From Roseovarius sp. (lineage in GTDB: Bacteria > Pseudomonadota > Alphaproteobacteria > Rhodobacterales > Rhodobacteraceae): a stretch of DNA of 38,167 nt. This document shows positions 11,405 through 20,379 of the stretch, one piece after another (the first letter of the stretch is position 1; every line of letters starts with the position of its first letter). The stretch covers positions 1 through 38,167 of the forward strand of contig PBIL01000003.1 of NCBI GenBank assembly GCA_002720475.1, given 5' to 3'. Below the pieces are notes generated by a model that worked only from the letters and a program-made list of their open reading frames with translations, made no database searches and was not told the origin of the DNA. The translations under genes were made by a program, and so were the position numbers.

Positions 11405-12493
11405 ATGCCGCGAATTTTCACCGTCATCGGCGCCCGCCCGCAATTCATCAAGGCCGCCGCCGTATCGCACCGGATCGCAGAGGTGCCGGGGCTGAGCGAA
11501 ACGCTCGTTCACACCGGGCAGCACTACGATGCCAACATGTCGGACGTCTTTTTCGACGAGCTGGACATTCCCGCCCCAGCACATCATCTCGGCATCGCGG
11601 GCGGCCCTCACGGGGCGATGACCGGGCGCATGCTTTCCGCGCTCGAGGAGTTGTTCATGGCGGAACGTCCCGACATGGTGATGGTCTACGGCGATACCAA
11701 CTCCACTCTCGCGGGGGCGCTGGCGGCCGCCAAGCTGCATATCCCGGTCGCCCATGTCGAGGCGGGCCTGCGCAGCTTCAACAAGCGGATGCCGGAAGAG
11801 ATCAACCGGATCCTGACCGATCAGTGCTCGGAGCGTCTCTTCACCCCCACGGCGACGGCCACCCGCAACCTGAGAGGTGAGGGCGTGCCCGAGGCACGGA
11901 TCGTGGAATGCGGCGACGTCATGTTCGACGCGGCGCTTCGTTTCGCCGCCAAGGCAGAAGCGCGCGGGGCGGGGGCCGCACAACTCGGGCTGGGGCGTGG
12001 CGAATACGTGCTGGCGACAGTGCACCGTCAGGAAAACACCGACGATCCGGTGCGCCTGGCCGCGATAATGGGGGGACTGGCCCTGGTCGCGGCAGAACTG
12101 CCTGTCTTACTGCCGCTGCACCCCCGGACCCGGGCACGCGCCGAGGCCGCCAACATGGCGGATGCCCTTGCCGCCCTGCACATCGTCGAACCTGTGGGAT
12201 ATCTCGGGATGACCGGCCTTGAGAAGGATGCCGCCGTCATCGCGACCGACTCGGGCGGGGTTCAGAAGGAAGCCTTCTTCCACGGCGTGCCCTGCGTCAC
12301 GCTGCGCGATGAAACCGAGTGGGGCGAGCTTGTCGAGGCCGGGTGGAACAGTCTCATCCCTCCCGGGGACGCCGGAACCATCCGCGACGCCATTCTTGCG
12401 GCCCGGGGCACCAGGGGCGCGGAGATCACCCCCTACGGAACCGGCAATGCCGCTGACATCATCGCGGCCGAGATCGCGAAGGCCCTGTCATGA
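11405..12493 (+). CDS. wbpI: UDP-GlcNAc3NAcA 2-epimerase (WbpI/WlbD; WecB superfamily)
   Basis: The 362-residue nonhydrolysing UDP-sugar 2-epimerase starts with FTVIGARPQFIKAAAVSHRI; the GARPQFIKA form is that of WbpI rather than the GTRPEAIK of WecB. Other family motifs are HTGQHYD, VYGDTNSTLAGALAA, HVEAGLRSFNKRMPEEINR and TDSGGVQKEA. It inverts C2 of UDP-GlcNAc3NAcA to give UDP-ManNAc3NAcA and completes the set with wbpA, B, D and E. The gene resumes the GC-rich backbone after the cassette. Its stop overlaps the next start (ATGA). Confidence 0.9.
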   Translation: MPRIFTVIGARPQFIKAAAVSHRIAEVPGLSETLVHTGQHYDANMSDVFFDELDIPAPAHHLGIAGGPHGAMTGRMLSALEELFMAERPDMVMVYGDTNSTLAGALAAAKLHIPVAHVEAGLRSFNKRMPEEINRILTDQCSERLFTPTATATRNLRGEGVPEARIVECGDVMFDAALRFAAKAEARGAGAAQLGLGRGEYVLATVHRQENTDDPVRLAAIMGGLALVAAELPVLLPLHPRTRARAEAANMADALAALHIVEPVGYLGMTGLEKDAAVIATDSGGVQKEAFFHGVPCVTLRDETEWGELVEAGWNSLIPPGDAGTIRDAILAARGTRGAEITPYGTGNAADIIAAEIAKALS

Positions 12494-13710
12494 GCCGCAT
12501 CTGGCTGATCAATTTCTTCGCCTCGACCCCGGCCACCGGCATCGGCGGGCGGCATCACTACCTGGGCCGCGAACTGGCGCGGATGGGCCATGAGGTGACG
12601 GTGGTGGCCGCCCGGCGGCACCATGTGCTGCGCGAGGGGGTCGATACCGCCGCGCTGCCCGCCGAGGAAATGACAGACGGCTACCGCTTCCTGCGCATCG
12701 ACGTGCCGGCCTATGCCCATGCCCATGACAAGCGCCGCGTGCTGGCTGGCCTGGTCTTCTCCGCGAGGCTGGCGGGGCTCCGCAGGCGGCTGGGCGGGCG
12801 GCCGGATGCGGTGCTTTGTTCATCCCCGGATCTGTTGAGCTATCTCGGAGCCGAGCGGCTGGCGCGGGGCTGCGGCGCGCGTCTGGTCTTCGAGGTGCGC
12901 GATATCTGGCCGCTCACGCTGGTCGAGATCGGCGGCTACAGTCCGCGGCACCCGTTCATCCGCTTCCTGCAATGGATCGAGGACCGCGCCTATGCCCGCG
13001 CCGACCGGGTGGTGTCCAACCTCGAAGGCGCGGTCGAGCATATGGCCGCGCGGGGCATGGATCGCGGCAAGTTCACCTGGGTGTCGAACGGAATCGCGCT
13101 GGATGAGGTCGCGGCCCCCGCGCCCCTGCCGCCGGAAGTGGCGCAACAGATACCTGCCGACGGGCTGCGAATTGTCTATACCGGCACTTTGGGGACGGCC
13201 AACGCGCTCGACACGCTGATCGAGGCGGCGGCGCTGCTGCGCGATCTGCCGGATGTTCACATCCTGCTCGTCGGCCAGGGGCGTGCGCGCGCCGAGCTGG
13301 AGGCGCGGCGAGACGCGCTCGGGCTGACAAACGTCCGGTTCCTTGGGGCAGTCCCCAAGCCGCAGGTGCAATCGGTGCTGGCGGCGTGTGATGTCTGCTA
13401 TATTGGACTGACAGCAGATCCCTTGTTCAAGTTCGGTGTATCGCCAAACAAGCTCTTCGATTACTTGATATCGGGAAAGCCTGTTTTGTACGGGATTGAC
13501 TCGGGCAAATTCAAGCCTGTCGAGCGATATGACGCCGGACTCACCGTCCCCGCCGAAGACCCGCAGGCCCTTGCCGATGCCATCCGCCGCATCCACGCCA
13601 TGCCCGAGCAAGAGCGCCGCCGCATGGGCGAGAACGGCCGCCGGGCGGCGCTGGAACATTATGACTACGCCCAGCTGGCCCGGCGTCTGGAAGAGGTTCT
13701 GACCGGCTGA
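12490..13710 (+). CDS. GT4 glycosyltransferase, WbuB-like
   Basis: The 406-residue GT-B glycosyltransferase has an N-terminal acceptor domain (IGGRHHYLGRELARMGHEVTV; FEVRDIWPLTLVEIG), typical of WbuB-type enzymes that add amino sugars. The C-terminal donor domain has VYTGTLGTANALD, LVGQGRARAEL and the SPNKLFDYLISGKPV nucleotide-sugar site. It overlaps wbpI by 4 bp and so probably adds ManNAc3NAcA or a related residue, though the donor is inferred from position. A stretch at about 13385-13505, coding the donor-binding region, is noticeably AT-richer than the rest of the gene. It is convergent with the spike genes, 6 bp apart. Confidence 0.87.
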   Translation: MSRIWLINFFASTPATGIGGRHHYLGRELARMGHEVTVVAARRHHVLREGVDTAALPAEEMTDGYRFLRIDVPAYAHAHDKRRVLAGLVFSARLAGLRRRLGGRPDAVLCSSPDLLSYLGAERLARGCGARLVFEVRDIWPLTLVEIGGYSPRHPFIRFLQWIEDRAYARADRVVSNLEGAVEHMAARGMDRGKFTWVSNGIALDEVAAPAPLPPEVAQQIPADGLRIVYTGTLGTANALDTLIEAAALLRDLPDVHILLVGQGRARAELEARRDALGLTNVRFLGAVPKPQVQSVLAACDVCYIGLTADPLFKFGVSPNKLFDYLISGKPVLYGIDSGKFKPVERYDAGLTVPAEDPQALADAIRRIHAMPEQERRRMGENGRRAALEHYDYAQLARRLEEVLTG

Positions 13711-13716
13711 GCCGGA

Positions 13717-14538
13717 TCAGACCGCCCCCCCTGCCCGCGTGCCAAGCCAGCGGCGCAACCGCGCCTCTTCCGCCGCATCGAGCGCGCGATCGACCACCAC
13801 GGCGGCATGGATGAACCCCTGCAGCCGGTTGCCGCCCGCCCCGCCCAGAAACAGCGTCAGCGACGGGTCGCCGGCCGAGGCGGGCAGGTTCATCCAGCCC
13901 GACTGCACCGCGAAATCCTGCCCGGTCAGCCGCAGCCCCCCGGCCTGGGTGACATAGGTCCAGATCTTGGTCTTGGCCCCCGAGTGCACGATGAAGCTGG
14001 CCGCGACCTGCCCCGCGATTCCCCGGGCGATCTGAACCCGGGCGTTGCGCGGGTTGTCGACGATATCGCGGTTGTCGCTGTTGAGCACAACGCCGGTGTC
14101 GGTGCTGCTGGCGCCGCTCATCGTGCCGATCAGGAATTCGAGCGTATCGGTGCGGTGCGCGACCTCGGCCGCGATGCCGATGGTCACGCCGCCCTCCCGA
14201 TGCGCCCAGGCCCAGGCCGACGGCGGGCTGACCGCGTGCATCAGAGTGCCGGTGCCGTCGAACTCCAGCGCATGGCCTGACGCGGCGGCGCGCAGGACCG
14301 GGCGCGCGCTTGCGCTGTCCTGGATCATGTGATGGCCGTTGCCGCTCAGATCGTCGATCCGCGCCACCGGTTGGTCCGCGATCGCGGGCAGGGTTGCCGC
14401 CGTGTCCTGCCAGAGCGTCGCAGGCTCGCCAGGGTCGTACCACGCCCCCCGCTCACCATTGCGGAACAGCCAGGCCGGGGTCCAGGCGACCGCCCGGGCC
14501 GGGACGCCGGTGACGCTGAGATCGCTGACGATCTTCAT
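13717..14538 (-). CDS. ghsB: Putative gene-transfer-agent head-spike fibre (GhsB-like, LamG/ConA-like lectin fold)
   Basis: The 273-residue protein has a short N-terminal segment and then the pattern GAWYDPGEPATLWQDTAATL, followed by IDDLSGNGHHMIQ and RPVLR. This opening is frequent in phage and GTA fibre proteins with a LamG/concanavalin-like jelly-roll. The rest (ALEFDGTGTLM, VTIGIAA, FIHAAVVVDRALDAAEEARL, RRWLG) fits a LamG-type carbohydrate-binding domain. The start overlaps the stop of the small spike-base gene. In Rhodobacter capsulatus the homologous pair (rcc01079/rcc01080) forms GTA head spikes that bind the capsule. The fold call is fairly secure. The specific GhsB role is inferred from the partner gene and the context. 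No other structural phage gene lies in the window. Confidence 0.6.
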   Translation of the reverse strand: MKIVSDLSVTGVPARAVAWTPAWLFRNGERGAWYDPGEPATLWQDTAATLPAIADQPVARIDDLSGNGHHMIQDSASARPVLRAAASGHALEFDGTGTLMHAVSPPSAWAWAHREGGVTIGIAAEVAHRTDTLEFLIGTMSGASSTDTGVVLNSDNRDIVDNPRNARVQIARGIAGQVAASFIVHSGAKTKIWTYVTQAGGLRLTGQDFAVQSGWMNLPASAGDPSLTLFLGGAGGNRLQGFIHAAVVVDRALDAAEEARLRRWLGTRAGGAV

Positions 14539-14795
14539 GCGAGCACCGGCGCGTGAATGCCCTGCGCCGTGGTGCCGGTGGCGCGCACCCGGCGCGCCGC
14601 CAGCGGCAGGATCGGATTATCGGCCACCGCCAGGCTGCGCGTCCCGTCCGCGACGGTATCAAGGCCGAGCGTGCCGCCGGTCTCGACATGGAGCCCGATC
14701 GCCCCATGGGCGAGGTCGGCGGCGTCGAGGGTGACGGGCAGGGCATCGGTGGCCGGGCCGGAAAGCGCGGGGGCGTGACTGGAAAATGGGTTCAT
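14535..14795 (-). CDS. ghsA: Putative GTA head-spike base protein (GhsA / RCAP_rcc01079-like)
   Basis: This small protein has 86 residues. I chose the ATG at 14795 because a perfect AAGGAGG lies 5 bp before it; an upstream in-frame ATG at 14825 has no such site. The sequence MNPFSSHAPALSGPATDALP, then VTLDAADL, and the C-terminal part DNPILPLAARRVRATGTTAQ match what I know of the spike base protein of the RCAP_rcc01079 family (small, D/N-PF start, ILP-R-V-ATGTTA near the end). Such proteins sit on GTA capsids and carry the fibre. The gene is translationally coupled (ATGA) to the fibre gene, and both stand opposite to the surrounding sugar genes. Confidence 0.65.
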   Translation of the reverse strand: MNPFSSHAPALSGPATDALPVTLDAADLAHGAIGLHVETGGTLGLDTVADGTRSLAVADNPILPLAARRVRATGTTAQGIHAPVLA

Positions 14796-14913
14796 CTGGG
14801 CCTCCTTGGGCTTGCTGAACGGCACCGCACCGTTTGCAATCGGGAGCAGATTCGGGCATGAGGTTTACAAAGGCCTTGAGTGCCCGATCTCTTGTGAGAC
14901 GAGTCATTGACCG
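14796..14913. promoter_or_regulatory. Divergent intergenic region: spike operon (-) and pglC (+)
   Basis: The 118 bp must contain the promoter of the spike pair on the minus strand and probably one for pglC on the plus strand. It includes the strong AAGGAGG ribosome-binding site of ghsA (about 14801-14807, minus strand). I cannot name a -35/-10 pair or an operator. The shared region would allow coordinate control of the adhesin and the initiating sugar transferase. Confidence 0.45.
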
Positions 14914-15507
14914 ATGAAGCGACTGCTCGACATTCTCGGGGCCGGGGTCGGTCTTGTGCTGCTTTCGCCGGTGCTCCTGATGGTATCGCTGATGATCTGG
15001 CGGCAGATGGGGCGGCCCGTCTTCTTTCGCCAGACCCGGCCCGGCCTGCACGGGCGGCCCTTCGAGATGATCAAGTTCCGCACCATGCGCGACGCGGTCG
15101 ATGCCGCCGGCCGGCCGCTGCCCGATGCCGAGCGGCTGACGCGGCTGGGCCGGTTCCTGCGCGCCACCTCGCTCGACGAATTGCCGGAGCTCTGGAACGT
15201 GCTGAAAGGCGAGATGAGCCTTGTCGGGCCAAGGCCGCTGCTGACGGAATACCTGCCGCTCTATTCGCCCTTCCAGGCCCGCCGCCACGAGGTGCGTCCC
15301 GGCGTCACCGGCTGGGCGCAGATCAACGGGCGAAACGCGATCTCCTGGGATCAGAAATTCGCGCTCGATGTCTGGTATGTGGATAACCGCAGCCTCTGGC
15401 TCGACCTGAAGATCATCTGGCTGACCGTGCTCAAGGTCGTCCGGCGCGACGGGATCAGCGCGGCGGGAGAGGCGACGATGCCGCGGTTCACCGGGACGAC
15501 GAAATGA
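14914..15507 (+). CDS. pglC: Initiating phosphoglycosyl transferase (PglC-like, small monotopic PGT)
   Basis: The 197-residue protein has an N-terminal membrane helix (about residues 5-27, ILGAGVGLVLLSPVLLMVSL) and the catalytic core of monotopic phosphoglycosyl transferases. Visible motifs are FEMIKFRTMRD, the catalytic Asp-Glu in SLDELPELWNVLKGEMSLVG, PRPLL and RPGVTGWAQINGRN. It transfers a sugar-1-phosphate from UDP-sugar to undecaprenyl phosphate, starting the repeat unit. The small size without extra N-terminal helices, and the PglD/PglE genes directly behind, point to UDP-diNAcBac (bacillosamine) or a related sugar as donor. It overlaps pglD by 4 bp. Confidence 0.9.
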   Translation: MKRLLDILGAGVGLVLLSPVLLMVSLMIWRQMGRPVFFRQTRPGLHGRPFEMIKFRTMRDAVDAAGRPLPDAERLTRLGRFLRATSLDELPELWNVLKGEMSLVGPRPLLTEYLPLYSPFQARRHEVRPGVTGWAQINGRNAISWDQKFALDVWYVDNRSLWLDLKIIWLTVLKVVRRDGISAAGEATMPRFTGTTK

Positions 15508-16145
15508 CGCTGTTCGGCGTCTACGGTGCCTCGGGTTGCGGTCGTGGCGTAATGCCCCTCTTGCGCCACATCCTGCCGGAGGAGGCCGAGGCCGTGTTCA
15601 TCGACGACGGCGATCATCCGCCCCGCGTCAACGGTCATCGCTGCCTGACATGGGAGGCATTTCTTGCCGATGAGGCCGAGACACGCGCCGCCTGTCTGGC
15701 CATCGCAAACGGCGCGGTGCGGGCGCGGCTTGCCGATACCTGTGCATCGGCCGGGGTCGGGTTCTTCTCGGTTCGGGCCGGGAATGTGGTGATCATGGAT
15801 GAGGTGGCGATCAGTCCCGGCGCGATCCTGTCGCCCTTCGTCACGCTGACCTCGAACATCCGCATCGGGCATCATTTCCACGCCAATATCGGATCCTATG
15901 TCGAACACGACTGCGTCATCGGCGATTTCGTCACCTTCGCGCCGGGGGTGAAGTGCAACGGCAACATCGTGATCGAGGATCACGCCTATATCGGCACCGG
16001 CGCGATCCTGCGTCAGGGCCGCCCCGGCGCGCCGCTGACCATCGGGCGCGGCGCGGGGGTGGGCATGGGTGCGGTTGTGACGAAGGACGTGCCGCCGGGC
16101 GTCACCGTTGTCGGCAATCCGGCCAAACCCCTGATCAAGGACTGA
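15504..16145 (+). CDS. pglD: PglD-like UDP-4-amino-sugar N-acetyltransferase
   Basis: The 213-residue protein has the PglD layout. An N-terminal Rossmann-like UDP-sugar domain (GVYGASGCGRGVMPLLR, then FIDDG) is followed by a left-handed beta-helix of hexapeptide repeats (GAILSPFVTLTSNIRIGHHF, ANIGSYVEHDCVIGDFVTFA). The histidine of the His-Asp/Glu relay is in EHDCVIGD. It ends with the standard GVTVVGNPAKPL tail. It N-acetylates the 4-amino group of UDP-4-amino-4,6-dideoxy-GlcNAc in characterised cases. It stands between pglC and pglE in the same operon. Confidence 0.9.
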   Translation: MTLFGVYGASGCGRGVMPLLRHILPEEAEAVFIDDGDHPPRVNGHRCLTWEAFLADEAETRAACLAIANGAVRARLADTCASAGVGFFSVRAGNVVIMDEVAISPGAILSPFVTLTSNIRIGHHFHANIGSYVEHDCVIGDFVTFAPGVKCNGNIVIEDHAYIGTGAILRQGRPGAPLTIGRGAGVGMGAVVTKDVPPGVTVVGNPAKPLIKD

Positions 16146-16149
16146 CCCC

Positions 16150-17284
<1,135 letters not shown>

Positions 17285-17304
<20 letters not shown>

Positions 17305-17831
17305 TCGCGCGCGTCGTTTGAACTGCCGTGGCCAGCCCTGTCGCGTCTGCCGCCTTGATCCCCAATCCTGCCAGATCAACCGACAAGCTACCTCCTGCAG
17401 CACCACCAACCGCATCCCGTGCCGCTCGGCCCCGCATCCGACCGGGCAGCCCGGGCTTCAGAGTCTGAGGCTCCTTCGTAGGCTCCTCAGCTGCGGTCAA
17501 CGCGCCGGTTGAACCCTGCTGCGCCCCGGCTGCCGCCCGCATGTCCTGCAATTCCAGCTTCAGCTTCTCCACGGTCTCCCGCGTCTCGGATATCTGCCGA
17601 TCCCGCCGCAGCCCGTCCTCATCAGGATAGGGGAAACTCCCCGCCTGACCCGCGTGAAGCACCTTCAGCGCGGGGTCTTCGAAAGACTTGATCCGCCTTG
17701 CCCGGATCGGCATCTGCGCGTCGATCACGAGGATCACTTCGTCCAAGTCCATCCGCCGGGCCTGACGGTGTCGAGCGTCGCCTCGTCCTCGGGCGACGGC
17801 ACGGCCTCGGCATCACCACCGCAACCGACAC
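17285..17831 (-). pseudogene. Type IV coupling protein (VirD4/TraG) C-terminal fragment, frameshifted
   Basis: The intact frame below 17752 reads MDLDEVILVIDAQMPIRARR, then IKSFEDPAL and AGSFPYP, the usual end of VirD4/TraG ATPases that feed DNA into conjugative type IV secretion systems. A linker with a short coiled coil (RRDRQISETRETVEKLKLEL) and a low-complexity Ala/Gly tail follow. Upstream, the expected LDTVRRMD continuity is split between two frames near 17755-17765, so a frameshift separates it from any further coding part. The Walker A and B regions are absent. It overlaps the end of pglE by 20 bp in convergent orientation. It is a relic of an integrated conjugative element or plasmid. 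Confidence 0.6.
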
Positions 17832-17903
17832 CCGCGCTGCGCCAAATGAAAGCTACGCCCGGACAAGAGAATGTCGCCGCAAAGCGGTCCGTTCGGAATA
17901 CGC

Positions 17904-17931
17904 AAAAGGCCCGCCAGGGATGGCGGGCCTT
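17904..17931 (-). terminator. Rho-independent terminator after dctP
   Basis: A perfect 11-bp stem (AAGGCCCGCCA and its complement) encloses a 4-base loop at 17917-17920. On the minus strand it is followed by TTTTGCG. It lies about 20 bp after the dctP stop and should end the TRAP operon transcript. On the plus strand the tail is weaker, so the main direction is minus. Confidence 0.85.
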
Positions 17932-17949
17932 CCGGTTGATCTCGCCATA

Positions 17950-19041
17950 TCAGTTCGCGCAGGCGCGGATGGCTTCGATGTCCGGACCATTGGGCGACCG
18001 GCCCAGATTGAAGGGGGCGGACGCATCGCGCCACTTGGCGTAATCGGCCAGATATTCGAGCTGGCTGAGATAGACCTTGGCCGAGGCGGGGTTTTCGCAG
18101 GCGGTCTCGATGATCACTTCATTGGCGAGTTCCTGTATGCGCGCCAAGGTCTCGTCGTCATAGCGGGTGATCTCGATGCCGGCGTCCTTGAACTGCTGAT
18201 AGGCCTCGGTGGCGCGCTTTTCGGTGAAGGAAAGCGACCAGATCAGATTGGCCTGAGCCGCGATTTTCAGATTCTCCTGCGTTTCAGGCGAGAGCGCATC
18301 CCACGAAGCCTTGTTGATCATCACGCCAAAGACCGAAGCCGACTGATGCCAGCCCGGAGTGGCCCAGAACTTGGTCACCTGATGGAAGCCGCCGGAAAAA
18401 TCCACATTGGGGGTCGAGAATTCTGCGCCGTCGATCACGCCGCGTTCCAGCGACTGATAGATTTCGCCACCGGCCATGGAGACCTGATTGCCGCCGAGTT
18501 TTTCGAGCAGGCGACCCTGTTCCAGGCCGGACAGGCGCAGGCGCTTGCCTCGCAGATCCTCAAGGGTCACGATGGCCTCATTGGTGCGGAAACCGGATTC
18601 GTTGTTGGTCACGCCGTAGGGCAGGTAGACCATGCCGAATTTGCCGTAGATCTCGTTATAGAGATCGGCACCGCCCCATTGTTCGATCCAGTTGACGTAG
18701 TCGATGGCGTTGAAGAGGCTGGCGGTGGTTGCCAGGGGGGAGAACGCCGAATCGCGGCCTGCCCAATAGCCCGGCCAATCTCCGCCGGCCTGAATGGTGC
18801 CGGATTCCACTGCGCCAAACACTTCGCCCGCGGGCACGAGCGCACCGCCCTCGAAGAATTCGATGGTCAGGGCATCGCCGGTCAGCTTGTTGGCGAGCTC
18901 GACGAAATGCTTGTCGATCTCGATCAACTCCAGAGAGCTGGGCCATGTGGTTGTCATCGTCCAGCTTTCCTGCGCGGCGGATTGCGTCGCAATCCCTGCG
19001 GCAAGGGCGAGGCCGGTCACGAGAGAAATGTTCTTCATCAT
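17950..19041 (-). CDS. dctP: TRAP transporter substrate-binding protein (DctP family)
   Basis: This 363-residue periplasmic receptor has a clear signal peptide (MKNISLVTGLALAAGIATQS, cleavage probably after AQA or AQ near residue 23). The mature start SWTMTTTWPSSLELI, the conserved LRGKRLRLSGLEQGRLLEKL segment and GVIDGAEFSTPNVDF are features of the DctP/TakP branch that binds keto acids or other small carboxylates. A conserved arginine in RLSG usually pairs with the substrate carboxylate. It is the third gene of dctQ-dctM-dctP and is followed by a terminator. The exact ligand cannot be given. Confidence 0.93.
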   Translation of the reverse strand: MMKNISLVTGLALAAGIATQSAAQESWTMTTTWPSSLELIEIDKHFVELANKLTGDALTIEFFEGGALVPAGEVFGAVESGTIQAGGDWPGYWAGRDSAFSPLATTASLFNAIDYVNWIEQWGGADLYNEIYGKFGMVYLPYGVTNNESGFRTNEAIVTLEDLRGKRLRLSGLEQGRLLEKLGGNQVSMAGGEIYQSLERGVIDGAEFSTPNVDFSGGFHQVTKFWATPGWHQSASVFGVMINKASWDALSPETQENLKIAAQANLIWSLSFTEKRATEAYQQFKDAGIEITRYDDETLARIQELANEVIIETACENPASAKVYLSQLEYLADYAKWRDASAPFNLGRSPNGPDIEAIRACAN

Positions 19042-19056
19042 GGGTCGTCTCCTTGT

Positions 19057-20379
19057 TTACTTGGTGTAGAGCGTCTCTGGTAGCCATGTGACCAGTTGCG
19101 GAAAGATGGCTACACCGAGGCACATGATCAGGATCAAGCCAATGAATGGCAACACCCCGATGATGATCTGTGAGGTTTTGACCGACTTGGGCGCGATAGC
19201 GCGCAGATAGAACAAGGCATAGCCAAAAGGCGGCGTCAGAAACGAGGTCTGCAACACCACCGACATGAGAACAACAAACCACAAGAGGCTGACATCCATC
19301 TCTTGCACGATGGGCAGAAAGATCGGGAACGAAAGCAAGACAATCCCCGTCCAGTCGAGGAAAGCGCCCAAAATGAACACGATGAACAGCATCATCGTAA
19401 TGAGCATCCACGGGTCCATATCCATGCCCCGGATGATATCCTGAGTGGTGCGCAACCCGCCGGTGATGTTGAACACGCCGGTAAAGGCGGTCGCCCCGAT
19501 CACGATGAAGAGGATCATCGCCGAGGTGCGTCCGGTTTCCAGAATTGCGCCGTAGAAGCTGGTCCATCTGAACTTGCCACGAAAGATCACGATCAGCAGC
19601 GCCAGCGCGGCCCCGATGGCAGAGGCCTCTGTTGCCGTGGCAATACCCGCCAGGAGCGAGCCGAGGATGCCGAGGATCAGCACGAGGGGCGGCACGGCCT
19701 CGATCGCCAGCATCTTGAGCAGGGTGCTGCGGCTGACCTTTTCGTCCGGTTCGACGGCGGGGGCCATATCGGGGCGCACGAAGGCCACGATCACGACCCA
19801 GACGGCGTAAAGCAGTCCGAGCAATATGCCGGGGATCATTGCACCGGCAAACAGTTCGCCCACCGAGAGCGGCGAGTAGCTGGCCATCAGGATGAGCATG
19901 ATCGAGGGCGGAATGAGAATGCCGAGGCAGCCCGAACTCGCGATGACGCCGGTGGTAAGCGTCGGGCTATAGCCATATTGCAGCATCGGGCGCAGGGCCA
20001 TGACGCCCATCACGGTGATCGAGGCACCGATGATGCCGGTGGTCGCCGCCAAGAGGATCGATAAGAACACGACCGCCAGTGCCAGACCGCCGCGCACATT
20101 GGACATCATCAGCCGGAGGGATTCGAACATTCGGTCGGTAACGCCGCTGTCCGAGAGAAACCGGGCCATCAGCACGAACAGCGGAATGGCAATCAGCGTG
20201 AAATTATCCAGCACATCGCCGAAGATGCGGTTGATGACGATGCCCAGCACCATCGGCTTGCCCGCGATCAGCGCGCCCAGAACGGCGGTGCCGCCCAGTA
20301 CAAAGGCCAGCGGATGGCCCATGAAGAGGCCAAGCAGCAGCAGGCCGAACATGCACAGGGCGATGACTTCAGGCGTCAC
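19057..20379 (-). CDS. dctM: TRAP transporter large permease (DctM)
   Basis: The 440-residue protein has about 12 hydrophobic segments and the typical DctM pieces GHPLAFVLGG, LIAIPLFVLMARFLSDSGVT, GIIGASITVMGVMALRPML, ASSGCLGILIPPSI and FLTPPFGYALFYL. It forms the ion-coupled channel of the TRAP system with DctQ. The start is GTG, with a strong AGGAGG about 6 bp upstream that lies inside the end of dctQ; the two genes overlap by 11 bp. dctP follows after 15 bp. Confidence 0.95.
   Translation of the reverse strand: MTPEVIALCMFGLLLLGLFMGHPLAFVLGGTAVLGALIAGKPMVLGIVINRIFGDVLDNFTLIAIPLFVLMARFLSDSGVTDRMFESLRLMMSNVRGGLALAVVFLSILLAATTGIIGASITVMGVMALRPMLQYGYSPTLTTGVIASSGCLGILIPPSIMLILMASYSPLSVGELFAGAMIPGILLGLLYAVWVVIVAFVRPDMAPAVEPDEKVSRSTLLKMLAIEAVPPLVLILGILGSLLAGIATATEASAIGAALALLIVIFRGKFRWTSFYGAILETGRTSAMILFIVIGATAFTGVFNITGGLRTTQDIIRGMDMDPWMLITMMLFIVFILGAFLDWTGIVLLSFPIFLPIVQEMDVSLLWFVVLMSVVLQTSFLTPPFGYALFYLRAIAPKSVKTSQIIIGVLPFIGLILIMCLGVAIFPQLVTWLPETLYTK

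Noticed and set aside
13717-14795. The spike pair as part of an integrated prophage
   Set aside because: No integrase, terminase, capsid, portal or tail gene lies near; the two genes stand alone among sugar genes, as expected for unlinked GTA spike genes.
17904-17931. The GGCCCGCCA palindrome as a repeat or attachment site
   Set aside because: Its position 20 bp behind dctP and the T-run on the minus strand fit a simple terminator.
17698-19083. 461-residue plus-strand frame opposite dctP
   Set aside because: A shadow of dctP, with no family resemblance, crossing a terminator and the neighbouring gene borders.
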